Shown here: piece after piece, positions 17,895-26,075 of the stretch
Position numbering within the stretch: the stretch's first letter is position 1
How the letters are laid out: every line of letters begins with the position of its first letter
From: DATAAM01 sp036260075
Lineage (GTDB): Bacteria; Actinomycetota; Acidimicrobiia; Acidimicrobiales; JAHWLA01
Length of the DNA stretch: 42,834 nt
Assembly: GCA_036260075.1 (NCBI GenBank)
Contig: DATAAM010000121.1
Location: 1-42,834, forward strand
Direction: 5' to 3'
Translations under genes and position numbers: made by a program
The notes under the pieces: generated by a model
The model's input: only the letters and a program-made list of their open reading frames with translations
What the model was told of the DNA's origin: nothing
Database searches by the model: none

Positions 17895-20800
17895 ATGATC
17901 GGCGACACAGCACGTCAGCGCACTGCGGCCCGCGTCCTCGGAGCGCTCCTGGCCGTCATGGGCGGGGCGTTCCTCGTACTCATCTCCGCCTCGCCGGTCG
18001 GCGCCACCGGCACATGCAGCTACAGCGCCACCACCGAGAACATCGACATCACCGTCGCAGGAGAAGGCGGCGACGTGACGCTCGCAAGCACGACGGGCGG
18101 CGCGTTGAGCGTCTCCGGCACCGGGTTCAGCACAAACAACTGCGACGGCGTGGCCCTCACCCGCATCGGCACCATCGCGATCACAGCCCCGGCGTCGACC
18201 GACAGCCAGCTCGTGAAGATCGACCTGACCAACGGGTTCCTCCAGCCGGGCAACGACCTCGAGAGCACCAACTCGTTCGCCGAGATCGAGATCACCGTCG
18301 ACCTCCGCGACGGCGGCGCCGACACCGTGCACGTCGTCGGTCGCGCGGGTGTCGACAAGTTCGTCGCCGGTGGCACGGGCCACGTGACCGGCGCCACCGG
18401 CGTCAACCTCAACGCCGCTGAGGAAGGCGCCAACGCCGACTGGGACATCAGCACCACCGCGGCGGTCGAGACACTGAAGCTCGACGGGGCGGGCGGCAAC
18501 GACGAGATCACCGGCCAAGGCGGCGGCAACCTGGGCTCCGCCGCCGGCAACGCACTGACGCTCGTGGGCGGTGCAGGCGACGACTCGCTCATCGGCGGCG
18601 ATGGCCCTGACACGTTCGACGAGAGCGACTCCAACAACGGCAAAGACACGATGGAGGGCAAGGCGGGGAGCGACACGGCCAAGTACGACCGGTCCGTGGG
18701 CGTGACGCTCACCGTCGACGGCCAGGACAACGACGGCGTCCCCGGCGAGGGCGACAACCTCGACGTCGAGAACCTCACCGGCGGCGACGGCAACGACACG
18801 CTTTCCGGCACCCTCACGGGCGCCACGGGCGTCGATTCGGCAGCCGACAACACGTTCAACGGCGACACCGGCTCCGACACCGTGAGCTACTTGAACACCT
18901 CGGGCGGCGTCACAGTCGACCTGGGGGCCGCCGACCCGCAGGCGACCGGCGCGGGCAACGACAGCTTCGTCGAGATCGACAACCTCATCGGCAGCACGGG
19001 CAACGACACACTCACCGGGGCCCCGTTGGCCTCCAACGCCATCGACGGCGGCCCGGGCAACGACACCCTCAACGGGGGCACCCTCGCAACAGGCCCCGAC
19101 ATCTTCCTCGACACCGTCGACTACTCGAGCGCCACCACAACAGCGGTCACAGTCAGCCTGGCCTTGACCACGGCGCAGAACACCGGAGGAGCAGGCACCG
19201 ACACGCTCACGGCCTCGACCTTCGACAACCTCCGTGGATCGCCGCTGAACGACACACTCACCGGCGACGGCAACGACAACGTCCTCTCCGGCGGGCTGGG
19301 CAACGACACCCTGCGGGGCGGGGCGGGCCGCGACACGCTCAACGGCGACGACGGCAACGACAACGTCTCCGGCGAGGCGGGCGACGACATCCAGAACGGC
19401 GGGGCGGGCAGCGACGCCCTCGACTTCACCGGCCGGAGCGCGATGACCGTCGACTTCTCCTCGTCCCCCCAACCCACAACAACCGGCGACCACGACCCCT
19501 CCAACGACAACCTGGGGATCTCCGACACCTTCACAGGCATCGAGCTGGTCATCGGGTCGGGCAACAACGACACGTTCAAGAGCGGCTCCACGTCCGACGG
19601 CATCGACGGCGGCGGCAACGGCGCCGTGCCGCCGGGCGACGTGCTCGACTACAGCGGCGTGTTCTCGTCGGTGACGGTCGACATGTCCACCGGCACAGCG
19701 TCGAACCACGGCAACGACACGTTCACCAACGTGGAGAAGGTCATCGGCTCGGGGGCCAACGACCGCTTCATCAGCGGCAACGGCAACGAGATCCTCGACG
19801 GTGGCGGAGGCACGAGCGACACCATCGAGTACTCGGCCGCCACGACCAGTGTCAGCGTGAACCTCAGCGTGACCGCGGCGCAGAACACCGTGGGGGCCGG
19901 CACCGACACGCTCTCGGGCTTCGAGAACCTCACCGGGTCCACGTGCCCGGTCGCCGGGTCCACCTGCGACGACACGCTCGTCGGCACGACGGGGATCAAC
20001 ATCCTCAACGGCCTCGACGGCAAGGACTCGCTCTCCGGCGACGCCGAGAACGACACCTTGATCGGCGGCCCCGACGACGACAACCTCAGCGGCCAGGGCG
20101 GCAGCGACACCGTCGACTTCTCGGGGTCGAGCGTGGCCGTCACCGTCAACCTGACCACGTCGCCGCAAACAGCCACCGGGCAGGGCAACGACCGCCTGGC
20201 CAGCGTGGAGAACGCCATCGGTACGTCGCAGCCCGACGAGATGATCGGCGACGCCGGCAACAACACGTTCAGCGGGCGCGGGGAAAACGACGTACTCCGA
20301 GGGGGCGACGGCAGCGACACCCTCAACGGCGAGGGCGGGGCCGATCTCCTGATCGGCGGCAACTCCAACGACACCCTGAGCGGCGGCGACGGCGACGACG
20401 TCCTTCGCGGCGGGGCGGGGGGCGCGACGGCAGGCGACTCGCTCGTCGGCGGCAACCACGACACCGTCGGCGACACCGCCGACTACTCCGACTCCTTGAG
20501 CGGCGTCACCGTCAGCCTGCTCGCCCCGGCGGTGAACACGGGCGACGCCCTGCTCGACACGTACAACGGCGTGGAGAACGTGACGGGCACCAACTCGCTC
20601 GACACCATCTCGGGCGACGGCAGCGCCAACCGCCTCCGCGGCCTCGAAGGCAACGACACGATCAAGGGCGGAGGCGGCAACGACATCCTCACAGGCGACG
20701 CGGGCGACGACTCCCTCGACGGCGAAGGCGACACCGGCGACACCGCCGACTTCGGCTCCGCCACCGTCGGCGTCACCGTGAACCTGGGGACGACCTCTCC

Positions 20801-23081
20801 CACCAAGCAGAACACCAACGAAGGCAACGACGACTTCGCGGGCATCGAGAACGTCACCGGTTCGAAGCAGGACGACACTCTGACCGGCGATCCCAACGCC
20901 AACACCCTGAAGGGCGGCGACGGCGACGACACCCTGAAGGGCGCCGCGGGCAACGACTCCTTGCAAGGCGGGGCCGGCACCGACAAGGCCGACTACTCGG
21001 GAGCGGGTGCTCTCGTGACCGTCGACCTCGACAACGCTGCAGCCCAGAACACCGGCGGGGCCGGCACCGACACGCTGGCCGACCTCGAAAACCTCCTCGG
21101 CTCCGACCACAACGACGTGCTCACCGGCGACGAGAACGCCAACGTGATCGAGGGCGGGGCCGGCAACGACACCATCAACGGCAGGCTCGGCGACGACACG
21201 CTCTCAGGCGATGCGGCCACGAACACGGTGTCGTACGCCGGCGCGCCGTCGGGCGTGACCGTCACCCTGTCCCTCGCCACGCGGCAGAACACCGGCGGCG
21301 CAGGCAACGACCTCCTGTCCGGCTTCCTCCACATCATTGGGTCGGGGCACAACGACACCCTCGCCGGCACGGCGGGCGACAACCAGATGGACGGCGGCGG
21401 CGGCCTGATCGACATCGTCAGCTACGCCAATGCCACCGGCGACGTGAGCGTCAACCTCTCCGACACCGCGCAGCAGTCCACCGGCGCCGGGGGCAACGAC
21501 ACGCTCACCGGGTTCGAGGGCGTGCTCGGCTCTCCGCACAACGACACGTTCCGCGGCACCACAGGCGGCAACGTCGTCACAGGCGGCATCGGCGCCGACA
21601 CCGTCAACTACGACAACGCGGGCGCCGGCGTGCGGATCAGCCTGGCCGAAACCGGTCCGCAGGACACCGAGGGCGCAGGCACCGACACCATCACGCAGGT
21701 GGAGAACGTCGTCGGTTCCGGCTCCCCCGACACGCTGATCGGCGACGGCGGCAGCAACGTCATCTCCGGCGGCAACGGCGATGACAACATCAACGGCGGC
21801 GACGGCAACGACACGGAGAGCGGCGGAGCGGGCAACGACACGTTCTCGCAGGGCACCTCGATGAACGGCGCCGACACCATGAGCGGCGGCTCCGGCACCG
21901 ACCTGGTGAGCTACGCCCAGCGCCAGCGGCGGGCGTTCGTCAGCTTCGACGGCGTGGCCAACGACGGCGAGCCGGGCGAAGGCGACAACGTGGGCACCGA
22001 CGTCGAGGACTTCGCTGTCGCCACCGGCCGGCCCAGTGCACCGACCACGGTGCGGGCCACCGCAGGCAGAGGGCTGGCCACAGTCACCTGGGCGGCCCCG
22101 GCCGACAACGGAGGCGCGGCCATCACCGGCTACACGATCACGTCCACACCCGAGGGCAGGACGGCCTCGACCGGGCCGGAGGCCCGTTCGGCCACTGTCA
22201 CCGGCCTCAACAACGGCACGACGTACACGTTCACGGTGACCGCCGGCAACAGCGCGGGCACGAGCGATGCGTCGGCACCGTCGAACGCCGTCACACCGGC
22301 CGACCCGTCGGCGGGACAGGGCTACGCCTTCCTGGGTGACGACGGGGGCGTGTTCACCTTCGGTGGCGCACGCAACCTCGGGTCGATCCCCGGCCTGGGC
22401 CTCAAGCTCAACCAACCTCCCATCGGCATGGCCTACACCCCGACCGGCAACGGCTACTGGGTCGTGGCCCAGGACGGCGGCATCTTCAGCTTCGGCGACG
22501 CCCGGTTCTTCGGGTCGATGGGCGGGGCCAAGCTGAACGCCCCCGTGCTCGGCATGGAGCCGACCCCGACGGGCAACGGCTACTGGCTGTTCGGAGCCGA
22601 CGGCGGCATCTTCAGCTTCGGCGACGCCACGTTCTTCGGGTCGACCGGCGGCATCAAGCTGAACGCCCCGATGATCGGCATGGCGGCGACCAGCACCGGC
22701 AAGGGCTACTGGCTGGTGGCGCAGGACGGCGGCATCTTCGCCTTCGGCGACGCCAAGTTCTTCGGGTCGATGGGTGCGTCCAAGCTCAACCAGCCCGTGT
22801 TCGACATGGCACCGACGCACGACAACGCCGGCTACTGGCTGGTGGCCCGGGACGGCGGCATCTTCGCCTTCGGCTCGGCGGCCGGGAAGTTCTACGGCTC
22901 GGCGGCCAACGCCAACCCGGCGACCGTCATCGGCATCGGCACCACGCCGACCGGCAACGGCTACTGGATCGCCGACCGCAACGGAGTCGTCTACGCCTTC
23001 GGCGACGCCCAGGCTCTCGGCGACCTGCGCGGCCTCGGGAAGACGGCGGTGAGCTTCGCCGCCCTGCCCAAGCAGCCGTAA
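17895..23081 (+). CDS. Giant secreted RTX-repeat / FN3 / propeller-repeat protein
   Basis: A 1728-residue secreted protein. ATG 17895 follows AAGGAGG. A Sec signal peptide spans residues 1-37 (basic TARQRTAAR, hydrophobic core, VGA cleavage). Residues about 40-210 are a beta-rich N-domain. Residues about 215-1340 hold RTX-type calcium-binding repeats (GGxGNDTLxG, more than 20), interleaved with some 13 copies of a module V-T-V-x-L...Q-N-T-x-G-A-G-x-D-T-L...E-N-x-x-G-S. An FN3 domain follows (about 1378-1468; PSAPTTVRA to TPADPS). The last 250 residues are six repeats of the GYW-VA-DGGIF-FGDA-FFGS kind. RTX repeats fold on calcium outside the cell. No type I transporter genes flank it. It is likely a surface or matrix protein; no enzymatic domain was found. 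Confidence 0.9.
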   Translation: MIGDTARQRTAARVLGALLAVMGGAFLVLISASPVGATGTCSYSATTENIDITVAGEGGDVTLASTTGGALSVSGTGFSTNNCDGVALTRIGTIAITAPASTDSQLVKIDLTNGFLQPGNDLESTNSFAEIEITVDLRDGGADTVHVVGRAGVDKFVAGGTGHVTGATGVNLNAAEEGANADWDISTTAAVETLKLDGAGGNDEITGQGGGNLGSAAGNALTLVGGAGDDSLIGGDGPDTFDESDSNNGKDTMEGKAGSDTAKYDRSVGVTLTVDGQDNDGVPGEGDNLDVENLTGGDGNDTLSGTLTGATGVDSAADNTFNGDTGSDTVSYLNTSGGVTVDLGAADPQATGAGNDSFVEIDNLIGSTGNDTLTGAPLASNAIDGGPGNDTLNGGTLATGPDIFLDTVDYSSATTTAVTVSLALTTAQNTGGAGTDTLTASTFDNLRGSPLNDTLTGDGNDNVLSGGLGNDTLRGGAGRDTLNGDDGNDNVSGEAGDDIQNGGAGSDALDFTGRSAMTVDFSSSPQPTTTGDHDPSNDNLGISDTFTGIELVIGSGNNDTFKSGSTSDGIDGGGNGAVPPGDVLDYSGVFSSVTVDMSTGTASNHGNDTFTNVEKVIGSGANDRFISGNGNEILDGGGGTSDTIEYSAATTSVSVNLSVTAAQNTVGAGTDTLSGFENLTGSTCPVAGSTCDDTLVGTTGINILNGLDGKDSLSGDAENDTLIGGPDDDNLSGQGGSDTVDFSGSSVAVTVNLTTSPQTATGQGNDRLASVENAIGTSQPDEMIGDAGNNTFSGRGENDVLRGGDGSDTLNGEGGADLLIGGNSNDTLSGGDGDDVLRGGAGGATAGDSLVGGNHDTVGDTADYSDSLSGVTVSLLAPAVNTGDALLDTYNGVENVTGTNSLDTISGDGSANRLRGLEGNDTIKGGGGNDILTGDAGDDSLDGEGDTGDTADFGSATVGVTVNLGTTSPTKQNTNEGNDDFAGIENVTGSKQDDTLTGDPNANTLKGGDGDDTLKGAAGNDSLQGGAGTDKADYSGAGALVTVDLDNAAAQNTGGAGTDTLADLENLLGSDHNDVLTGDENANVIEGGAGNDTINGRLGDDTLSGDAATNTVSYAGAPSGVTVTLSLATRQNTGGAGNDLLSGFLHIIGSGHNDTLAGTAGDNQMDGGGGLIDIVSYANATGDVSVNLSDTAQQSTGAGGNDTLTGFEGVLGSPHNDTFRGTTGGNVVTGGIGADTVNYDNAGAGVRISLAETGPQDTEGAGTDTITQVENVVGSGSPDTLIGDGGSNVISGGNGDDNINGGDGNDTESGGAGNDTFSQGTSMNGADTMSGGSGTDLVSYAQRQRRAFVSFDGVANDGEPGEGDNVGTDVEDFAVATGRPSAPTTVRATAGRGLATVTWAAPADNGGAAITGYTITSTPEGRTASTGPEARSATVTGLNNGTTYTFTVTAGNSAGTSDASAPSNAVTPADPSAGQGYAFLGDDGGVFTFGGARNLGSIPGLGLKLNQPPIGMAYTPTGNGYWVVAQDGGIFSFGDARFFGSMGGAKLNAPVLGMEPTPTGNGYWLFGADGGIFSFGDATFFGSTGGIKLNAPMIGMAATSTGKGYWLVAQDGGIFAFGDAKFFGSMGASKLNQPVFDMAPTHDNAGYWLVARDGGIFAFGSAAGKFYGSAANANPATVIGIGTTPTGNGYWIADRNGVVYAFGDAQALGDLRGLGKTAVSFAALPKQP
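18540..21890 (+). repeat. RTX-type calcium-binding repeat region
   Basis: DNA encoding the tandem Gly-Asp-rich nonapeptides and the interleaved beta modules. Repeats are divergent at the DNA level, with recurring ggcaacgacac-type blocks. They are coding repeats and not an array with conserved spacers. Confidence 0.85.
22321..23078 (+). repeat. Six tandem ~42-residue GYW...DGGIF...FGDA repeats
   Basis: Six units begin at GYAFLGDDGG, GYWVVAQDGG, GYWLFGADGG, GYWLVAQDGG, GYWLVARDGG and GYWIADRNGV. The first and last are the most divergent. The length and the strand pattern fit blades of a beta-propeller. Such repeats are common in secreted proteins of Acidimicrobiia and relatives (from memory). 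Confidence 0.8.
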
Positions 23082-23105
23082 TCCCCCACCAGAACGGCAG
23101 AAGGG

Positions 23106-23747
23106 TCAGGCGCGGCGGATGAGCGTGATGCCGTCCCGCACCGTGAGCTGCACGCACACCACCCGCGGGTCGGCTCGCACATGGTCGTTGAACGCCCGGA
23201 TGGCCTCGGTGTCGGCCGACCGGTCGGCGTCGTCGAGCACGGCGCCGCTCCACAGGGTGTTGTCGACCACCACGAGGCCTCGTTCGGCCAGCTTGGGCAG
23301 CACGGCCTCGTAGTAGGCGACGTAGTTGGTCTTGTCGGCGTCGACGAACACCAAGTCGAAGGGGCCGTCGAGCCCGGCGATGGTGTCGAGCGCGGGCCCT
23401 TCGCGGATCTCGATGGAGTCGGCGTAGGGGGCGGCGGCGATGTGCCGGCGGGCCACCTCCAAGGCCCGGGGGTCGAGGTCGCACGTCACGATCCGGCCGT
23501 CGGGCGGCAGCCCCGCCGCCATCGACAGCGACGAGTACCCCGTGAACGTGCCGATCTCAAGCACCTGTCGCGCCCCCGAGGCGAAGACGAGCAGCTCGAG
23601 GAAGCGGCCTTCGAGCGGTCCCACCATCATCTGCGGGGCGGGCACGTGCGCCTCGGTCTCGGCGGCGAGGGCTGCCAGCCAAGGCGGCGGCGGCGTGGTG
23701 TGCGCGGCCGCGTACTCCTCGATGCCGTCTTTGACGATGGGGATCAT
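23106..23747 (-). CDS. Class I SAM-dependent O-methyltransferase (CCoAOMT type)
   Basis: A 213-residue methyltransferase of the caffeoyl-CoA O-methyltransferase-like family 3. The SAM loop VLEIGTFTGYSSLSMA lies near residue 62. The metal and catalytic part is VFVDADKTNY, followed by VVVDNTLWSG. Bacterial relatives methylate catechol-like hydroxyls with a divalent metal. The substrate is unknown. The ATG overlaps the stop of the upstream ArsA-like gene (ATGA), so this is the last cistron of the lgt-DUF3107-arsA-arsA unit. It is convergent with the RTX gene, with 24 bp between the stops. Confidence 0.9.
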   Translation of the reverse strand: MIPIVKDGIEEYAAAHTTPPPPWLAALAAETEAHVPAPQMMVGPLEGRFLELLVFASGARQVLEIGTFTGYSSLSMAAGLPPDGRIVTCDLDPRALEVARRHIAAAPYADSIEIREGPALDTIAGLDGPFDLVFVDADKTNYVAYYEAVLPKLAERGLVVVDNTLWSGAVLDDADRSADTEAIRAFNDHVRADPRVVCVQLTVRDGITLIRRA

Positions 23748-24898
23748 GCGGCGCTCCAGAGTCGCTCTCCCAGCCGGAGCAGCCCGGCCAGGTCGTAGAT
23801 GTCGGTCTCGAAGTACGGGACGCTCGCCACCACCTCGGGCGTGACGGAGAGCTCGGCCCGCTGCTCCGCCTCCCGCTGGGCGACCACCTGGAAGCGCAGG
23901 AAGCTCTCTCCCACCTCGCGCAGCACTCGCTCCACCTGGGCCGGGTCCCCCAGCTCCTCCCCCGACAGCTCCTTCGCCACCGCGGGCGCCTGCGTGCGCA
24001 ACCGGTCGGCCACCGCGGCGGCCTCCTCGTCCAGAAGGTAGGAGGGCAGCACCTTGTTGAGCACGACCGCGCCCAAGTGGAAGCGCTTCTCCCCCAGCGC
24101 CCGGATGAAGAACTCGGCCTCGTGCAACGGCGCCGCTTCGAGCGTCGTGACCACGACGAAGGTGGTGCGCTTGTCGTGCAGCACCCTCGTCACCGCGCCG
24201 GCCCGCTCCACGAAGCCGGGGGCCATCGTCTGGAACAGGCCGAAGAACTCGGCGATGTCCTCCAGGAACTCGGTGCCCAGGATGCGGTCGGCAACCGTGT
24301 AGAAGGGCTTCGACGCGAAGTTCACGATGCGGGACCGGTACGGGGCGGTGAGGAGCCGCAGGAACCGGCTGGAGAAGAAGTCCGCCATGCGCTGCGGAGC
24401 CTCGAGGAAGTCGAGGGCGTTCCGGGTGGGCGGCGTGTCCACCACGATCAGGTCGTACGTGCCCTCGAAGTGAAGCTCGTACAGCCGCTCCATGGCGATG
24501 TACTCGTGGCTCTGCACGAACCGGCCGGTGATGTTCTCGTACAGCTTGTTTTCGAGGATCTGCCGGGCGGTCGCGGCGTCGGGTGCATGCCGCTCGACCA
24601 GCGCGTCCCACGACTGCTTGGTGTCGAGCATGGCCGCCCACAGCTCGCCTCGCGGTTCGACGCCCGCGGCCCGGAAGCGCTCTGCGGGCACCGCCACCGC
24701 CTGGTTGCCGAAGGACTCCATGCCCAGCGCGTTGGCGAGCCGCCGAGCCGGGTCGACGGTGAGCACGAGCACCTTCCCGTCCTGCCTGGCCGCCGCCATG
24801 GCGGCCATGGCCGCCGCGCTCGTGGTCTTCCCCACGCCGCCGGACCCGCAGGACACGACGATCTCCTTGGCCGCCAGCAGCTGCTCGAGCGTGGCCAC
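23744..24898 (-). CDS. ArsA/GET3-like ATPase, second of a pair
   Basis: A 384-residue single-P-loop ATPase of the ArsA family. The deviant Walker A GSGGVGKTT is at residues 18-26, LTVDPARRLANAL follows, and the switch II motif is VVDTPPTRNALDF. This member keeps the canonical D-T-x-P-T switch. Actinobacteria usually carry two such genes side by side (Rv3679/Rv3680 in M. tuberculosis), whose products probably pair as a heterodimer. No arsenite-binding Cys set or ArsB pump is nearby, so arsenic efflux is unlikely. GTG start overlapping the upstream stop by one base (TAGTG). Confidence 0.88.
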   Translation of the reverse strand: MATLEQLLAAKEIVVSCGSGGVGKTTSAAAMAAMAAARQDGKVLVLTVDPARRLANALGMESFGNQAVAVPAERFRAAGVEPRGELWAAMLDTKQSWDALVERHAPDAATARQILENKLYENITGRFVQSHEYIAMERLYELHFEGTYDLIVVDTPPTRNALDFLEAPQRMADFFSSRFLRLLTAPYRSRIVNFASKPFYTVADRILGTEFLEDIAEFFGLFQTMAPGFVERAGAVTRVLHDKRTTFVVVTTLEAAPLHEAEFFIRALGEKRFHLGAVVLNKVLPSYLLDEEAAAVADRLRTQAPAVAKELSGEELGDPAQVERVLREVGESFLRFQVVAQREAEQRAELSVTPEVVASVPYFETDIYDLAGLLRLGERLWSAA

Positions 24899-25839
24899 TA
24901 GAGGCCGAGCTCCTCGCCCAACGTCTCCGCCACCTGGTTCGTGGACCGCATGCCGTGCGTGCGGGTGAACAGGTAGGGCACGTAGAGCATGGGCACGGAG
25001 GGGTCGAGGTCGCGGCGCAGCCGCTCGAGGTGGCCCGCCCGCGTGCGGCGCAAGGTGACGGCCAACCGGGCTGCCTCAAGCACCGGCCCGACCCGGCCGC
25101 CGACCGTGGCGGCGACCGTCTCCTCGGAATCCACGAGCCGCTCGAAGACGTCCTCCTCGCCGCGCCCGAACAGCTCGGGGAGCACGCGGTTCACCACGAC
25201 GGCGGCGAGGTCGACGTTCGTCTCCCCGGTCACCCGCCCCGCCAGCTCGATCGTCTCGTTGACCGGCATCTCCTCGGGGGTGGCCACGATCACGAGCCCC
25301 GTCCGGGCGGGATCGCCCAGGATGTCGAGCATCCAGCCGGTCTGCTGGCGGACCAGGCCCACCTTCACCAGCTCGTTGATCGCCTGCGGCGCCGCCAACT
25401 GGCCCACGATGTGGCCGGAGGCCACAGCGTCGACCACCACCAGGTCGTAGTGGTCCTCACGAACCTCGTAGGCCAGCTTGCCGACGGTGAGGATCTCCTT
25501 CACCCCGGGAGCGGCGGTGGCCACGAACTCGAAGACGCGGGCGAGCGGACCGATGCGGGCCATCACCGGCAGCTTCAGGTTGATGGAGATGTACTCCCTC
25601 AGCGACTCCTCGGTGTCCATCGACATGGCGAACAGCCCCGGCTGCACCTCGCGCTCGCGGAAGCCGGTGGGCGCCGTCTCCAGGACGGCGGCGACGTCGC
25701 CCTTGGCGTCGACCTCGCACAGCAGCGTGCGCTTGCCCTGCTGGGCGGCCAGCACGCCGAGCGCGGCGGCCACCGTGCTCTTGCCCACGCCGCCCTTGCC
25801 GGTGACGAACAGCAGGCGGCGGTCGAGGATGCCGGCCAC
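24898..25839 (-). CDS. ArsA/GET3-like ATPase, first of a pair
   Basis: A 313-residue ArsA-family ATPase. Walker A GKGGVGKST is at residues 14-22, followed by LLCEVDAKGDVAAVL. The switch II region is VVVDAVASGHIVGQL, so the canonical D-T-x-P-T is altered to D-A-V-A-S, unlike its neighbour. The asymmetry suggests different roles within a heterodimer (inference). A hydrophobic stretch around LPVMARIGPLARVFEFVAT may form the client-binding helix region. GTG start with TAGTG overlap to the DUF3107 gene. Confidence 0.88.
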   Translation of the reverse strand: MAGILDRRLLFVTGKGGVGKSTVAAALGVLAAQQGKRTLLCEVDAKGDVAAVLETAPTGFREREVQPGLFAMSMDTEESLREYISINLKLPVMARIGPLARVFEFVATAAPGVKEILTVGKLAYEVREDHYDLVVVDAVASGHIVGQLAAPQAINELVKVGLVRQQTGWMLDILGDPARTGLVIVATPEEMPVNETIELAGRVTGETNVDLAAVVVNRVLPELFGRGEEDVFERLVDSEETVAATVGGRVGPVLEAARLAVTLRRTRAGHLERLRRDLDPSVPMLYVPYLFTRTHGMRSTNQVAETLGEELGL

Positions 25840-26075
25840 TAGGGGACGCCGAAGCCCACCCGTCGTTCCTCGTGGGGGCTGCCGATCTCGACGTAGGCGA
25901 GCCTCGCCGAAGGCACGCCCACGCGACGGCCGCGCCGGTCGGTGAGCCACAGCACCCCGGTGTCGTTGCCCAGCGCCTGCTCCACGTCGGCGACGACCGC
26001 GGCCTGGTCGGCGTCGTCGGCGAGCTCCACCTCGATCTCCTTCGGCGTGTGGATGACACCGATGCGCACGTCCAC
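25839..26075 (-). CDS. DUF3107 family protein
   Basis: A 78-residue protein with the DUF3107 pattern: VDVRIGVIHTPKEIEVEL, a mid-section that is acidic and helical, WLTDRRGRRVGVPSARLAYVEIG and a short tail GFGVP. DUF3107 is an actinobacterial family without assigned function (M. tuberculosis Rv3208A belongs to it). The first GTG is used because it overlaps the lgt stop as TAGTG, the same arrangement as the next two junctions. Confidence 0.85.
   Translation of the reverse strand: MDVRIGVIHTPKEIEVELADDADQAAVVADVEQALGNDTGVLWLTDRRGRRVGVPSARLAYVEIGSPHEERRVGFGVP

Noticed and set aside
16823..17908. A longer form of the PdtaS-like kinase extending upstream in frame.
   Set aside because: This stretch encodes the PHP phosphatase in another frame, with all metal motifs. 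The extension is low-complexity.
17778..21110. A very long open frame on the strand opposite the RTX gene (more than 1100 codons).
   Set aside because: It is an artefact of Gly/Asp-rich repeats in a high-GC gene. The opposite reading gives a low-complexity Val/Ala/Gly product without domains, while the plus strand has a signal peptide, RTX repeats and FN3.
18540..21890. Repeated GGC-AAC-GAC blocks that might suggest a CRISPR or satellite array.
   Set aside because: Repeats are in frame, differ from one another and encode calcium-binding nonapeptides; there are no equal spacers and no cas genes.
23744..25839. Arsenite efflux operon.
   Set aside because: The two ATPases resemble ArsA only in the ATPase fold. 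There is no ArsB, ArsR, ArsC or Cys-rich metal site nearby.
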